DNA of 64,000 nucleotides, from contig NMRB01001349.1 in the NCBI GenBank assembly GCA_002633025.1, forward strand, positions 30,904-94,903, given 5' to 3'. Below the pieces are notes generated by a model, which was not told the origin of the DNA, made no database searches, and saw only the letters and a list, made by a program, of their open reading frames with translations. The position numbers and the translations under genes were made by a program. Shown here piece after piece: positions 49,193 to 59,017 of the stretch; position 1 is the first letter of the stretch; every line of letters starts with the position of its first letter. The stretch comes from Notospermus geniculatus. Taxonomy: Eukaryota > Nemertea > Pilidiophora > Heteronemertea > Lineidae.

Positions 49193-51520
49193 TTAGTGCA
49201 TTTTCATTTGGCTTAGAATTGTGGCAAAAGTTTCAAGAGCCGCCTTCTTCTGGTGCTCAGATAGGGATCCAGACCCTTTTCTGTGTCTTTCTGATTTATG
49301 TCCCCTAGACTGCTGGCCCGAAGCGTGGTGATTAGAAGATTTTGAGTGACCTCTGTGAGCAGGGCGAGAGCGATCTTGATCAATGTAAAAGCGTAAGGTC
49401 TCTTTGAGTGACTTAGCCAATACAGCTGTCCCATATTTTGAAAGGTGAAGGCCATCCTCATTGAAACGGTCATCCTCTGCTGCAATCTTGTTCCAGACCA
49501 GGAAGATCTTTTCGTTTTCACAGTACTCATTCAGTCTGTCATTAAAATCCTGGACCTCTCTGTTTAAGGTGACACTGTCCAATCTTGGAGGGAGTTCACA
49601 GAGATGTAGTACCGACCTTGGATGATACCTGTCAACAACAGATATCAAATTCACCACTTTCTTCATGACGAGATCAGTAGGCTCTCCCCTTGATATGTTG
49701 TTCGTTCCGCCCATCACAGTGATGGATTCGTACCCATCATTGCATCCCTCAAGGTATTCACACATGTCCTCAATTCTGGCTCCCGACAAGGCACAAATAT
49801 CAACGCACATGCATCTGTCAACCTGGATTTTGTCTTTATCCAGACTTCTCCCAATTGAGCTCGTTAAGATGAGGTGCTTCGGTCTGGGAGCAGATTCAAG
49901 TTTTTGGGACCTAGAACTATCAGGTTTTGACGATTCGTTGCTTGAGTGACCGAACTTCTTGCCATTCTGGGATGGGAACTTTTTTGGAGCAATTACTTCC
50001 TGGAACCCCTCAGTCCCGTTCTCCCATACATCCTTGAGGTTTTCTTCCAGTTCAACTACTTTGTCCTCCAGAGATCGATTCTCTTGGCTGCAAGAATTTA
50101 CCCTTTCAGTGAGCTGATCGTTTGATTTGATGAGCTTTTCTTCAGATGTTTTCAGGCTCTTGACCTCAGATTGTGATGCTACCAACTGAATCTTAGTGTC
50201 ATTGAGGGTTTTGACAAGGGAACTGTTCTTATTCTTCAAGTTGTTCACCTCATCATTCTTTGCTTCAATTGTCACTTTAAGCTTCCTATTCTCATCTGAC
50301 AGTTTGTTGATTCTGTCTTTGAGATTGTCAATATCAGGACTGGCAGAAAACAGGCATTTCAAAGCCTCGACAGATTCTGTTAATTTATCCAACCGAGTAT
50401 TGTCCTTCACTGAATTTGACACCATCTCAGAATTCGACTGAGCAGCATTCGTAATTGCTACAACTATCTGCGATTCCATACAGTTAATCCTCTTCTCCAG
50501 GTTGATTATGCATTCTGACATCCTTTGGATATTCTGGGGAAGGTCAGCAATATAACCAGCTACCACATCACTCTCTGCGGGACCTGAATGACTCGGATCA
50601 GACTTCTTTCCAGCTTTGGGTTTTGCTTGACAACAGAGACACTTGAATTTCCTTCGTTTATTGTCAATGAATGGTTTAAGTTCGGACATGTTCACTTTGG
50701 TACACGCATAATGCATCCATTGCTTGCAAAAAGAACATTCGATCATCTTGTCGTCATCAATATTGGAGCACTTATTACACGAACCCATATCCTTAGTGTC
50801 AATCTGTGTGTGCACCTCCTTCGTTGTCTTGATTGAGCACAAAGAATCACTGGCAACAGTTCTACAGATCTTGGCTTTCTCTCTTACACCAGGAATATTC
50901 GAGGGAATGGTGCGACCATGAACCAGAAAGTCTATCATGTGGGGTAGATGTTCAAGATGCCACATACCGTATGAATTCCCTTGAACGAGCACTTTTGAGG
51001 TTGATCTATACACAGTCACATGAATGGAGTGGGTCAGAACAGATCCTTCGGTTGGGGTATCCTTCACAGCGGTTTCATTCGTGCACTCAACTGACGGCGA
51101 TGGAGGATCCATATCAAAATAAGCCATGAAATGGAGGCCGTTATCCCCCTGGTCGGCTGGGGACCCATACATGCTTACACACAGCTCGATCCACTTCTCC
51201 ATTCGTTCTCTTTGTAAACACAGGACAACACAATCCGTTTTAACACTGATGTCACTGACTACAGTATCGAAAGTAGCCCTCTCCTTTTCTAACACCAGTT
51301 CAATATTGACGAACGCCTCATTTATAGCTTGGAATTTTGATTTGCTCTCAGCGCACCCGCCATTTTTATCCGGGTGATGTTTTCGCGCCAAACTCTTATA
51401 AGCTTTTCTTATGTCTTCACGAGAGGCATCGTCGGTCAACTCAAGCACCCGCAGGTGCTCTGATAATAGTTCTTTCATCTTACTTAATTCTTTGTACTTT
51501 CTTTCCGACATGTGCTGCAT
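49193..51520 (-). CDS. LINE ORF1: J domain, PHD-like finger, coiled coil, SGNH hydrolase
   Basis: Uninterrupted 775-residue frame starting MQHMSERKYKELSK. Residues about 20-80 form a DnaJ J domain: LELTDDASREDIRKAYKSLA, the catalytic tripeptide in RKHHPDKNGG, then KFQAINEAFVNI. A conserved region follows (HSIHVTVYRSTSKVLVQG). About residues 250-300 form a PHD-type zinc finger with Cys4-His-Cys3 spacing (CNKCSNIDDDKMIECSFCKQ, WMHYAC, CLCC). A long coiled coil occupies about 330-520. The C-terminal third is an SGNH/GDSL-like hydrolase with LTSSIGRS (Ser block), MGGTNNISRG (Asn block) and EDGLHLSKYG (Asp-His block). PHD plus esterase is established for CR1-type ORF1 proteins; an N-terminal J domain is not something I know from that family. 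In a LINE such a protein is expected to bind RNA. The intact frame suggests recent activity. Confidence 0.9.
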   Translation of the reverse strand: MQHMSERKYKELSKMKELLSEHLRVLELTDDASREDIRKAYKSLARKHHPDKNGGCAESKSKFQAINEAFVNIELVLEKERATFDTVVSDISVKTDCVVLCLQRERMEKWIELCVSMYGSPADQGDNGLHFMAYFDMDPPSPSVECTNETAVKDTPTEGSVLTHSIHVTVYRSTSKVLVQGNSYGMWHLEHLPHMIDFLVHGRTIPSNIPGVREKAKICRTVASDSLCSIKTTKEVHTQIDTKDMGSCNKCSNIDDDKMIECSFCKQWMHYACTKVNMSELKPFIDNKRRKFKCLCCQAKPKAGKKSDPSHSGPAESDVVAGYIADLPQNIQRMSECIINLEKRINCMESQIVVAITNAAQSNSEMVSNSVKDNTRLDKLTESVEALKCLFSASPDIDNLKDRINKLSDENRKLKVTIEAKNDEVNNLKNKNSSLVKTLNDTKIQLVASQSEVKSLKTSEEKLIKSNDQLTERVNSCSQENRSLEDKVVELEENLKDVWENGTEGFQEVIAPKKFPSQNGKKFGHSSNESSKPDSSRSQKLESAPRPKHLILTSSIGRSLDKDKIQVDRCMCVDICALSGARIEDMCEYLEGCNDGYESITVMGGTNNISRGEPTDLVMKKVVNLISVVDRYHPRSVLHLCELPPRLDSVTLNREVQDFNDRLNEYCENEKIFLVWNKIAAEDDRFNEDGLHLSKYGTAVLAKSLKETLRFYIDQDRSRPAHRGHSKSSNHHASGQQSRGHKSERHRKGSGSLSEHQKKAALETFATILSQMKMH

Positions 51521-51614
51521 AAATTCGACTTACAGTTCAAAATTCATTGCGAGTTTTCAAAACACGACCGCCATCTTTTTACATCCGGGACGCACATCTT
51601 TTTACATCCGGGAC

Positions 51615-51740
51615 GATATGAATGGCAAAGTTCATCTCACTCACGAAATGAATGGCAAAGTTCAGTAATGGGCGGCCTCCTTCCCTTCAGATCCAGATCT
51701 GACTTTCACGAAATGAGGGTTGGCAAAGTTCAGTAATTTG
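51615..51740. repeat. GTGAGATCCATCTCAC array, right part
   Basis: Same units (CATCTCACTCACGAAATGAA, TGGCAAAGTTCAGTAATGGG). The LINE 5' end abuts it directly. Confidence 0.75.
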
Positions 51741-51889
51741 CCACAGAGGTGCTGATAAACAAGTGAAATTAAAATGGGACGAGGCCTTAGAAAAAAACAC
51801 GACGAAGCTTTCTGGACCGGTACTGGTACCACGACCCCCTCCCGCCGGATGGACCGTCACGGGGCTAATACCATGATATATCGCTATCC

Positions 51890-52160
51890 GTCGCAGCACC
51901 AATAGCCTATACTGACCGTCCCGGCTGCATCGACCACCACCAGGAGGGCTTCACAGTACACTCTTAGCAAAAAAGGTTCCAAGAGGGTTCTTTGGTCTGT
52001 CATGGAACCTACCTTTGGTACTAAAAGGTTCTATCTGGAACCATTTAGAGAAATTAGGGAGTGCGCCCGTCCAGCGGAGCACCGCAGCACCAATAGGCCT
52101 ACTGAAACCGTCCCGGCTGCATTATAGACCACCACCAGGAGGGCTTCACAATATACGTAC
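51890..52160. repeat. Short direct repeat split by an ACTCTTAGCAAAAAAGGTTCC element
   Basis: CCGTCCCGGCTGCAT and ACCACCACCAGGAGGGCTTC occur at about 51915-51955 and again at 52107-52148. Between them is TACACTCTTAGCAAAAAAGG with AAAGGTTCTATCTGGAACC, an element type with AGGTTC words in both orientations. Confidence 0.55.
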
Positions 52161-52362
52161 TGTACAGTACGTAGAGTCAGGCCTCCGGTGGGTGTGGTCA
52201 TCTTTGTTTAAGTCCTCTATGAATAAGTTTTGAATTATGAGACTACGGCACAGCATCATTCATTCTCCCCTTGAAGGAACGAAAGCCGATAGGACGCGCC
52301 AATCGGAGCTGTGCCTTAGGGCTGGGAGGGAAGGGGAAATAAAGAAGTCGAGTCACTAACAT

Positions 52363-52575
52363 GGCATGGACTTGTGTTTTATCACCAACATACGGCACTT
52401 GCGTGGTTTTGTCACCAACATATGGCACTTGCGTTGTTTTATCACCAACATGGTACTTGCGTGGTTTTATCACCAACATATTGTGTGGTTTTATCACCAA
52501 CTTATGGCACTTGCATGGTTTTATCACCAACATATGGCACTTGGGTGGTTTTATCACCAACATGATTCTAGCGTT
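52363..52575 (+). repeat. Minisatellite, unit about 25-35 bases
   Basis: About eight imperfect copies of GTTTTATCACCAACATATGG followed by CACTTGCGTG. Open frames across it in several phases are artefacts of the repeat. Confidence 0.93.
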
Positions 52576-52635
52576 GTTTTATACTCGACACTCACCTTTT
52601 GAATATTTCTTTTGTCGAAGGCCTTTTGGTACTAT

Positions 52636-52935
52636 GAAGCGGGGTTCATTGGCGCACGGATCCTGTCCGTTTTTACTCCGTTTGCCCGAAGTTTTCCGGA
52701 TACGACAACGCAAAAATCCATTTGATCTATTTTTTACGGACCTAAATTGGACAAAACCCGTGTGCCAATGAACCACGCTTTAAGCGGGTGATCCACTGTC
52801 GCGATTTTGGCTGGAGATGCGGTTGCGTTCCCTTGCGGTTATACCATATAAGGACTTCCGATTGCCATATAAGGCGATCGCAAGGCACCGCAACCCCGTC
52901 TCAAGCCCAAATCGCGACAGTGGATTCGCCGCTTT
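52636..52935. mobile_element. Two adjoining palindromic MITEs
   Basis: First: GGGGTTCATTGGCGCACGG with its imperfect inverted partner CCGTGTGCCAATGAACC (52636-52782). Second: GATCCACTGTCGCGATTTTG with CAAATCGCGACAGTGGATTC (52790-52925). The vault RNA locus begins just downstream. Confidence 0.75.
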
Positions 52936-53360
52936 AGGCTATTGTTGTCGGGCTATAATCCAATCCGGTGGCTGGGGAAGGAAATCGCATGATTTATTTC
53001 CAGAAATTGAATTCTGACTTATTTCGAAAATTTCTGACTTTTGGTTTTATTTTCTTTGCTTTTCTGAATATTTGCTGGTTCCGATTCCCAGATTTTTACA
53101 CGACTTGTCATATGCTGTGCATCATCAACCAGCTTTGTTATCTAATCTGAATTCCAAAAGTGAACACATTTCGACATAGGGCAGGCAAGCCTCCATGAAT
53201 TTGCTAGTTAGTTTGATGAGAACCTATGCTCGACTGGTCCTCAGCCCTCAAAGCGCACCCACCCCACATGCTCAGCGGAGCGTTGCGAGGGCAGCGGACC
53301 AGTTTAATAAAGGCCTGCTTGTGGCCCATATTTATATGGACTTTTTATGTGCGGCTTAGC

Positions 53361-53466
53361 GTGCTGGCCTTGCTAGGTGGTTACTTCGCGTATATGGTAA
53401 TACACTCGACTGCAAATCGAAATCGTGGGTTCAAATCCCGCTGAAACCATCGGCGCCATCCAGCAC
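53361..53466 (+). ncRNA. vtRNA: Vault RNA gene 1
   Basis: Pol III gene for a vault RNA, the small RNA of the vault ribonucleoprotein. The 5' end GTGCTGGCCTTGCTAGGTGG continues into TTACTTCG, matching the conserved vault RNA 5' region (GCTGGC...GGTTACTTCG, as in human vtRNA1). Box B is GGGTTCAAATCCC. The last seven bases CCAGCAC pair with GTGCTGG at the start, closing the terminal stem, and six T follow as terminator. A TATA-like TTTATAT lies about 30 bases upstream. It is not a tRNA: the ends pair as in vault RNA and there is no 7-bp acceptor fitting the T arm. Confidence 0.88.
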
Positions 53467-53609
53467 TTTTTTCTCGTATTAATCGAGGAAGTTTCAAACT
53501 GATTGCACCATCATACTTCGAAGATTTGAAGCTCATAACAATATTCGCACAATTTTCCCGGGTGAGCACTTTTGGTATATTTATATGGACCAGTTGTCTG
53601 CCAACTGGC

Positions 53610-53714
53610 GTGCTGGCCTTGCTAGGTGGTTACTTCGCGTATGGTATGCACTCGGATTGTCGCTCTCTGATCTGTGGGTTCGATTCCCACCGAAACCATC
53701 GGCGCTATCCAGCA
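53610..53714 (+). ncRNA. vtRNA: Vault RNA gene 2
   Basis: Same design as copy 1: GTGCTGGCC start, GGTGGTTACTTCGCG, box B GGGTTCGATTCCC, terminal CCAGCA pairing with TGCTGG, and five T. The upstream TATATTTATATGG is about 30 bases before the start. The middle of the RNA differs from copies 1 and 3, and the 5' flank (AGTTGTCTGCCAACTGGC) is shared with copy 4 only, so this is a second subfamily. Confidence 0.86.
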
Positions 53715-53766
53715 TTTTTCTCGGTTTAGCATAGGGGCTATTTCCACTTACGTCTTTTCTGCCGTG

Positions 53767-53802
53767 CCGTGCTCGACCCGGGTCGACCCGGGTCGAGCAC
53801 GG
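53767..53802. repeat. Perfect 36-base palindrome between vault RNA genes
   Basis: CCGTGCTCGACCCGGGTC followed by its exact reverse complement, with no spacer. It lies between vault RNA genes 2 and 3. It may be a very small MITE core or a protein-binding site; the role is unknown. Confidence 0.8.
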
Positions 53803-53932
53803 ATAAATTGTGGTAGTGGAAAAGGGGTTAAAGCTCACCTACTCCACATGCTCAGCGGAGCGTTGCGAGGGCAGCGGACCAAAGGCCTACTTGTGGCCCA
53901 TATTTATATGGACTTTTTATGCGCGGCTTAGC

Positions 53933-54038
53933 GTGCTGGCTTTGCTAGGTGGTTACTTCGCGTATATGGTAATACACTCGACTAGAAATCGAATTCGTGG
54001 GTTCAAATCCCACGGAAACCATCGGCGCCATCCAGCAC
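53933..54038 (+). ncRNA. vtRNA: Vault RNA gene 3
   Basis: Nearly identical to copy 1, including about 100 bases of 5' flank (CCACATGCTCAGCGGAGCG, TTGTGGCCCATATTTATATG). GTGCTGGC and CCAGCAC close the terminal stem; box B is GGGTTCAAATCCC; seven T follow. The central loop carries a few substitutions against copy 1, so copies 1 and 3 are a recent tandem pair rather than identical repeats. Confidence 0.87.
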
Positions 54039-54630
54039 TTTTTTTCTCGTAATCGACCACTTTTCAAACTGATTGCACCATCATACATTGAAGATTTGAA
54101 GCATCTTGTAGAACAATTTTCCCGGGTGAACCATAGCCTGGTCGCTTGGACCACAACAAACTATGAACTCCTCTGAGGTGGGGGACCTGGGGGCCAACTC
54201 AATGCTGGACCAACTCGACACTCACCTTTTTGAACATTTCTTTTCAAAGTGTTTGTCGTTTTTTCTGTCAAAATGTGCTCGACCTGTAGTTTATTTCAAA
54301 AATTTCTGACTTTTTGGATTTTTTGCTCTGAATTTTTGATTCCGTTTCCCAAATTCTTACAAGGTTTGTCACAGGCTATCACAATCCGAATTCCAAAAGT
54401 GAACACATTTCCACATATCAGGGCAGAGAAGTCCAAATTTTGCTAGCTTGATTTGCATCAGATGGTGCCAATGTTATGCTAGACTGGTCCTTCGCCCTCA
54501 AAGCTTTCCACTCCACGGCCCAAATTTATCTTTCGGAACACTTCGGGTCTTTCCTCCATTCTTCGATTGAAATCTGGCACAGTTTCAAGCTCTCTGCACA
54601 TTTATATGAACTAGTTGTCTGCCGACTGGC

Positions 54631-54734
54631 GTGCTGGCCTTGCTAGGTGGTTACTTCGCGTAATGGTATGCACTTAGAATGTCTTTCTGATCTGTGGGTT
54701 CGAGTCCCACTGAAACCATCGGCGCCATCCAGCA
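54631..54734 (+). ncRNA. vtRNA: Vault RNA gene 4
   Basis: Partner of copy 2: shared 5' flank with TTTATATGAAC about 30 bases upstream, GTGCTGGCCTTGCTAGGTGG start, box B GGGTTCGAGTCCC, terminal CCAGCA. Only four T follow, the minimal Pol III terminator, so termination may be leakier than in the other copies. Confidence 0.84.
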
Positions 54735-55754
54735 TTTTCGCGGTTTAGTATAGGGGCCTACAATGTTTTTTTATCTGCTGGACCGTGGGCGCTTTTGCTC
54801 TTTTTTTCTCAGGACAACGTAAAATTCCCAGTGTGACAAATTTGAAAAATTGTGGTGGCCAAAAAATTAATTTTCGTCAGGGAATGGGAAGTAACTTGGC
54901 CAGTAGATCTTCTCCCACCCATGCCAGTCGATCAGGGAAAAGGCTTTTTTGAATTTATCACAGACATAAAAGCCGCGACATTCATTTGAACTGATTGTCT
55001 TCATGGATTTCATCACAAAAACAAACGGGTCATTGATTTTGATTGGTGATATGTGAATGCCGCTTTTATGGCGCGTTCCCGAGCAATTTTCAAACTGATT
55101 GCACCATCATAGAATGATCTACATTGAAGCTTCTTGTAGAATAATATTCCCACAATTCCCCCGGGTGAGCCATAGCCTGGTCGCTTGGGCCACAACAAAC
55201 TATGAACTCCTCATCCTAGGGTGGGGGACCTGTGGGCCAACTCAATGCTGGACCAACTCGACACTCACCTTTTTGAACATTTTTTTCAAAGTGTTTGTGT
55301 AGTTTTTTCTGTCAAAATGTGCTCCTATCGAATGTTTAAAAAAATCTCACGCAGACCATATTACACCCTGGCTATCCACGACTTTATTATAAAACCCAGC
55401 CTGCCTGCCTGCCAATCACTCACTATTAACGAAAGCACACGTGTGCTTATAAAAAGAAACGTGTTTGCTGTGATTTTCATGTGTGACAAATTTGAAAAGT
55501 TGTGGTGGCCCAAAAAAGTTAATTTCCATCGGGGAATAAGTAGTAACTTAATGACCCTACTCCCAGCCGACCAGGGAAGGCTTTTTGAATTTATTACACT
55601 AAACATAAAAGGGGGGGACATTCGTTTGAACTGATGATCTTCATGGATTCCTCAGAAATCATTGATTTTGACTGGTGGTCTGTGAATGCTGCTTTAAATG
55701 ACCTCAGTGTTTCCTACCGATGGTATTAAAACCACTCTTTGTGTTCGACCAGCT

Positions 55755-55875
55755 GTGCTGGCTTTGTTAGGTGGTTACTTCGCCTATGATAATATTGGTA
55801 TACGCTAGATAAATGCTTCTGGTAAATGTGGGTTCGAATCCCACCGTTGGTCAGAACCATCGGCGCTATCCAGCA
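55755..55875 (+). ncRNA. vtRNA: Vault RNA gene 5 (divergent, longer)
   Basis: Most divergent copy: starts GTGCTGGCTTTGTTAGGTGG, keeps TTACTTCGCC, has box B GGGTTCGAATCCC, ends CCAGCA and seven T. It is about 15 bases longer because of extra sequence in the centre and after box B (CGTTGGTCAGAACC). The upstream TATTAAA replaces the TTTATAT of the other copies at the same distance. The conserved ends and control elements suggest it is still functional. Confidence 0.82.
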
Positions 55876-56439
55876 TTTTTTTCCCGTGCAGTGAAGGCGA
55901 GTCGGTCATTTTCTGCTCCCGTTGACATCGACATGATCGATTGGGCAAAGAAAGGAATTCATAAAACGCTTCTAAGCCTAGTTGACAACTAAATTGGCCT
56001 GTAGTGGGCTACTATCCCTAGTTGACCCACTCAGAATTTCATATTCGTTACTACTTTCCCTATGCTTGAAGCACTGAGAAAAGTCAACTTCAGCTTTCCT
56101 TTGGCTCAAGTCCCACCCCAACTGTGCAAACCACTGCGTACAATAAACGTCTGAGTATTCTGAGGTACATGTTATAGGATAATTATTCTAAATCTAATTG
56201 CATAATGGTAGTTTGTTCCGCCAGACCGTGGAGCTTTTCCATGAGGTGTATCTATTTTTAACTCTCGGAATTCCATGGCTGACGTGACATCATCATGGGT
56301 TCCCCAGAGCTATTTATAGAATTTCCCGCGATTCTGCCCTGGACCTCTTGACCAGTGGCGCCGGCTGGTTGAAGGTAAATGGTACTCATAGTAGCCTAAT
56401 AGCCGGTTCCCTCTAGAGTCCCTTTAAAAGGATCACATA

Positions 56440-57003
56440 CGCAATTGAGGGTTTGTGACAAAATATCATGAAAATATCAATCTCAAAACAACCTCGTTTT
56501 TCAAAATTCGGAATTTTCAATTTAAAATCAGCGTGATATCATTCCCCAGTCGATCCTGTGAACTCCTGTGAAAAAACTTTTTAAAAATTGTTTCTCGTTT
56601 TCCAGATATGTCAAAATATCAGTTTTTATGAATTTGATATTTTGCGAAATTCGATAGTTTCCACATTTTTCCCTCGTCAACAGTCACTCATCATGATAAC
56701 ATAACAGTTCATGCTGATTATTCCATCATTTTTACACCAATAGATGGGGAATTTAACGAAAGTCTCAAAATCCCCCAAAAATATGGCATATTTTTCTGAT
56801 GATATTTTGATATATCTTGAAAACGACAAGAGATTTTTCGAAACTTTTTTCACAGAATTTCTTGGAAATCATCAGGGAGTAATATCACGCTAATTTTGAA
56901 ATGAAAATTGGTGATTCTAAAAATTGTGTTTTTTCTTGATATTTTGAAATTCTAATATTTTCATGATAATTTGCCACAAACCCTGAATTTGGTATGTCAT
57001 CAT
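56440..57003. repeat. Diverged inverted repeat, about 560 bases
   Basis: GAGGGTTTGTGACAAAATATC near 56450 and ATTTGCCACAAACCCTGAA near 56970 mark the ends; inner parts (GTGATATCATTCCCCAG and complement) also match imperfectly. No coding frame. Confidence 0.68.
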
Positions 57004-58159
57004 CATTTAGGCAACATACTTTGGTGTATAAAAAGGACAATCTTGCCCACAAATGACCATTGGCATCTCGGCAGAATAGAAAACATCACTGTCTTTTTAT
57101 TTTTTAACAAGACTGTACATTGTGTAACATGAATTTCTTATGTGACAACAAAAATGCGCCTAGCTCCCCGAAATTGCAACCAAAACTGGCGCCAAGCCAC
57201 TCATTCTGGAGGCAACGAAATGGGCCACGACCTTCATGTAGGTTTGCTTGTTCCAAAATGTCTGTGAGAGAAACAGGCCTGAGCCAAAGGTGCAAGTTGT
57301 GAGGAAACAGTCACATTCTGCCTACGTTTTCGTCAGGTTGCCAATCTTTAAACGTGTATATGTATGTCTCAGATTTGGGAAAATGAGTAAATAACATTCT
57401 TACGGTTTTATTTTTGTATATTTTATAGTTTTAATATATTTTTGACTATAATTAATATATAATTGGTGTGTTGCCCTCATTCGCCACCAGAGGGCCACAC
57501 TGTGAGACTCGATCTCACACTCAGAGATTTGTTACGCTTGGACGAGTCGTTAACCCCTTATCTTCTTTTAGGCGCGATATCGAGAGGCTATTCTTCTGAA
57601 CCCTGAGGGACAACCGGACTCCTCATTCCCCACTGTTCCAGAACGGGCTGATCACACGGGAATACGTTCTCAGTCTCGTACGGGAAAGTGCAGGTTACCA
57701 TTCCCAACTCTTCCAAAAAGGTCATCCCTTCACCAGAACAAGGAATCGAATTGTCCTGAGTACATTCTCCCGCAGGGCTTTGGTCTCATTCCTCTTCATA
57801 TACTCACACGTAAATCCCTGTTGAAATTGGGTCTCCCAGCCAAGCATAATGCGGTCAGAAAAACCTTGCCCAATCAGAATGCAACATTTTTAGGGTCTTT
57901 GAACCAGGGGGTGATATATCATGTTCCAGTATGCGTTTGAATTTTTTGGGGTAGAAAGGCCTATGTTGTCCAAACTGACAAAATTTACGTTTTTTTATCA
58001 GAAAACCCCTTCGGGGGTAAATTACAGCCCTTTTTAGGAAAGGGGTAAAAAGGGCCTAAATAGTGACCTAGTTGTAACCTATAGTAGGGGTATCATAATG
58101 GTAGATGGAATAGCTTAGGTATAATACAAGATGTTCCATTTACCATTACGCTGCCCCTA

Positions 58160-58440
58160 CTACACTCTAAATTTTGCTGGGTTATTTTCGTGACCCAATT
58201 GCTGGGTTGACAACGTTGGGTTAATATTTGGGTCATTTCGAACACATTCGTACAATTACTGACTCAATAACAGGGTCATAATATTGGGTCATCCTTGCTG
58301 GGTCATTTTTGTAACCCAACTACTGGAACAAGCAAATTGGGTGAAAAAGTGGGTCAAAATAACCCAGCACATGGGGTTGAAATTATGGGTCATTTTGGTT
58401 GGGTGAAAATGACCCAGTGTTGGGTTGAAATCTACCAATA
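58160..58440. mobile_element. TGGGTCA-rich element, copy 1
   Basis: Starts TACACTCTAAATTTTGCTGGG and is filled with GGGTCA, TGACCCA and GGGTTGA words. Ends near CAGTGTTGGGTTGAAATC. Related to 58660-58815 and 60745-60970. Confidence 0.65.
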
Positions 58441-58659
58441 AACCAGTTCTACCTGGCGAGATAACAATTATGTTCTTATGTGCAAAAAAAATTATAGAGA
58501 AATGCGTGCTTACAAAAACAAACACATAAGAATATTGATAAACTATGGTTTGAAATTTAAAGTTGTGGATGTTTCTCTTTCAGAATTGTGAAAACGATAA
58601 TTATATAACATCAGTTTCCTCTCTACCATACAAAAAATCTTGTGTTGTGCATTGGTATA

Positions 58660-58815
58660 CCCCATCCACTCTAAAATCTGCTGTGTCAAATTTGACGCAA
58701 GATGGGTTGATTTTGACCCCAAAATAAGATTAATATGCAATCAACCAAATGCCGGGGTGAGTTGACCCAATTAATTGAGTCAACGTATTCAACACAGTAA
58801 AACTGGGCCAGGAAA
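58660..58815. mobile_element. TGGGTCA-rich element, copy 2
   Basis: Begins ACTCTAAAATCTGCTGTGTC, contains AAGATTAATATGCAATCAAC and GACCCAATTAATTGAGTCAA. Confidence 0.65.
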
Positions 58816-59017
58816 ATGACCCTATACATGCTATACACGCTTCCTAAAAAACAACAGGAAGTGACGTTAATGGAGGAGGCTGCCATGACAACCATGCAAA
58901 CATGGAATTTCCCTTTCACACGGCCACTGATTGGGACGCAGTTTCTTGGCAGGCCTAGGTTTTTAGATCAATGTTCACATTATGAATTCCTTGAATGGCA
59001 TTGTTAAGAAGGGCTTG

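Larger units (their letters stand above)
45224..51614 (-). mobile_element. Non-LTR retrotransposon (CR1/L2-like LINE), nearly full length
   Basis: Minus-strand element with a 5' UTR, ORF1 (49193-51520), an 84-base spacer, ORF2 (45493-49108, one frameshift) and a 3' UTR. The 3' end is a short run of TTTGAA repeats preceded by AATAAA, without a long poly-A, as is known for CR1/L2-type elements. The 5' end carries two copies of an ACATCTTTTTACATCCGGGAC unit (about 51570-51614). Both flanks are the same local repeat (CACGAAATGAATGGCAAAG), so the element interrupted a tandem array; a short duplication ending GAT borders both sides. The clade assignment is by ORF1 architecture and 3' tail, not by phylogeny. 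Confidence 0.93.
53010..55720 (+). repeat. Tandemly duplicated flanks of the vault RNA cluster
   Basis: Flanking DNA recurs in order: 53010-53255 matches 54285-54505 (both contain GAATTCCAAAAGTGAACACA and end near CCCTCAAAGC); 54064-54325 matches 55089-55325 (CAAACTGATTGCACCATCAT onward); 54820-55060 matches 55480-55700. The spacing of about 1.0-1.3 kb shows that the cluster grew by tandem duplication of larger units plus a smaller duplication that made copies 1 and 3. Confidence 0.75.

Noticed and set aside
52243-52771. Open frames of 60-136 codons around 52.3-52.8 kb
   Set aside because: They are produced by the GTTTTATCACCAACAT minisatellite, which is open in several frames and on both strands.
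53361-55875. tRNA genes or tRNA-derived SINEs at the five box-B sites
   Set aside because: The 5' and 3' ends pair as GTGCTGG/CCAGCAC directly before the T-run, the GGTTACTTCG block matches vault RNA, and there is no acceptor stem adjoining the T arm.
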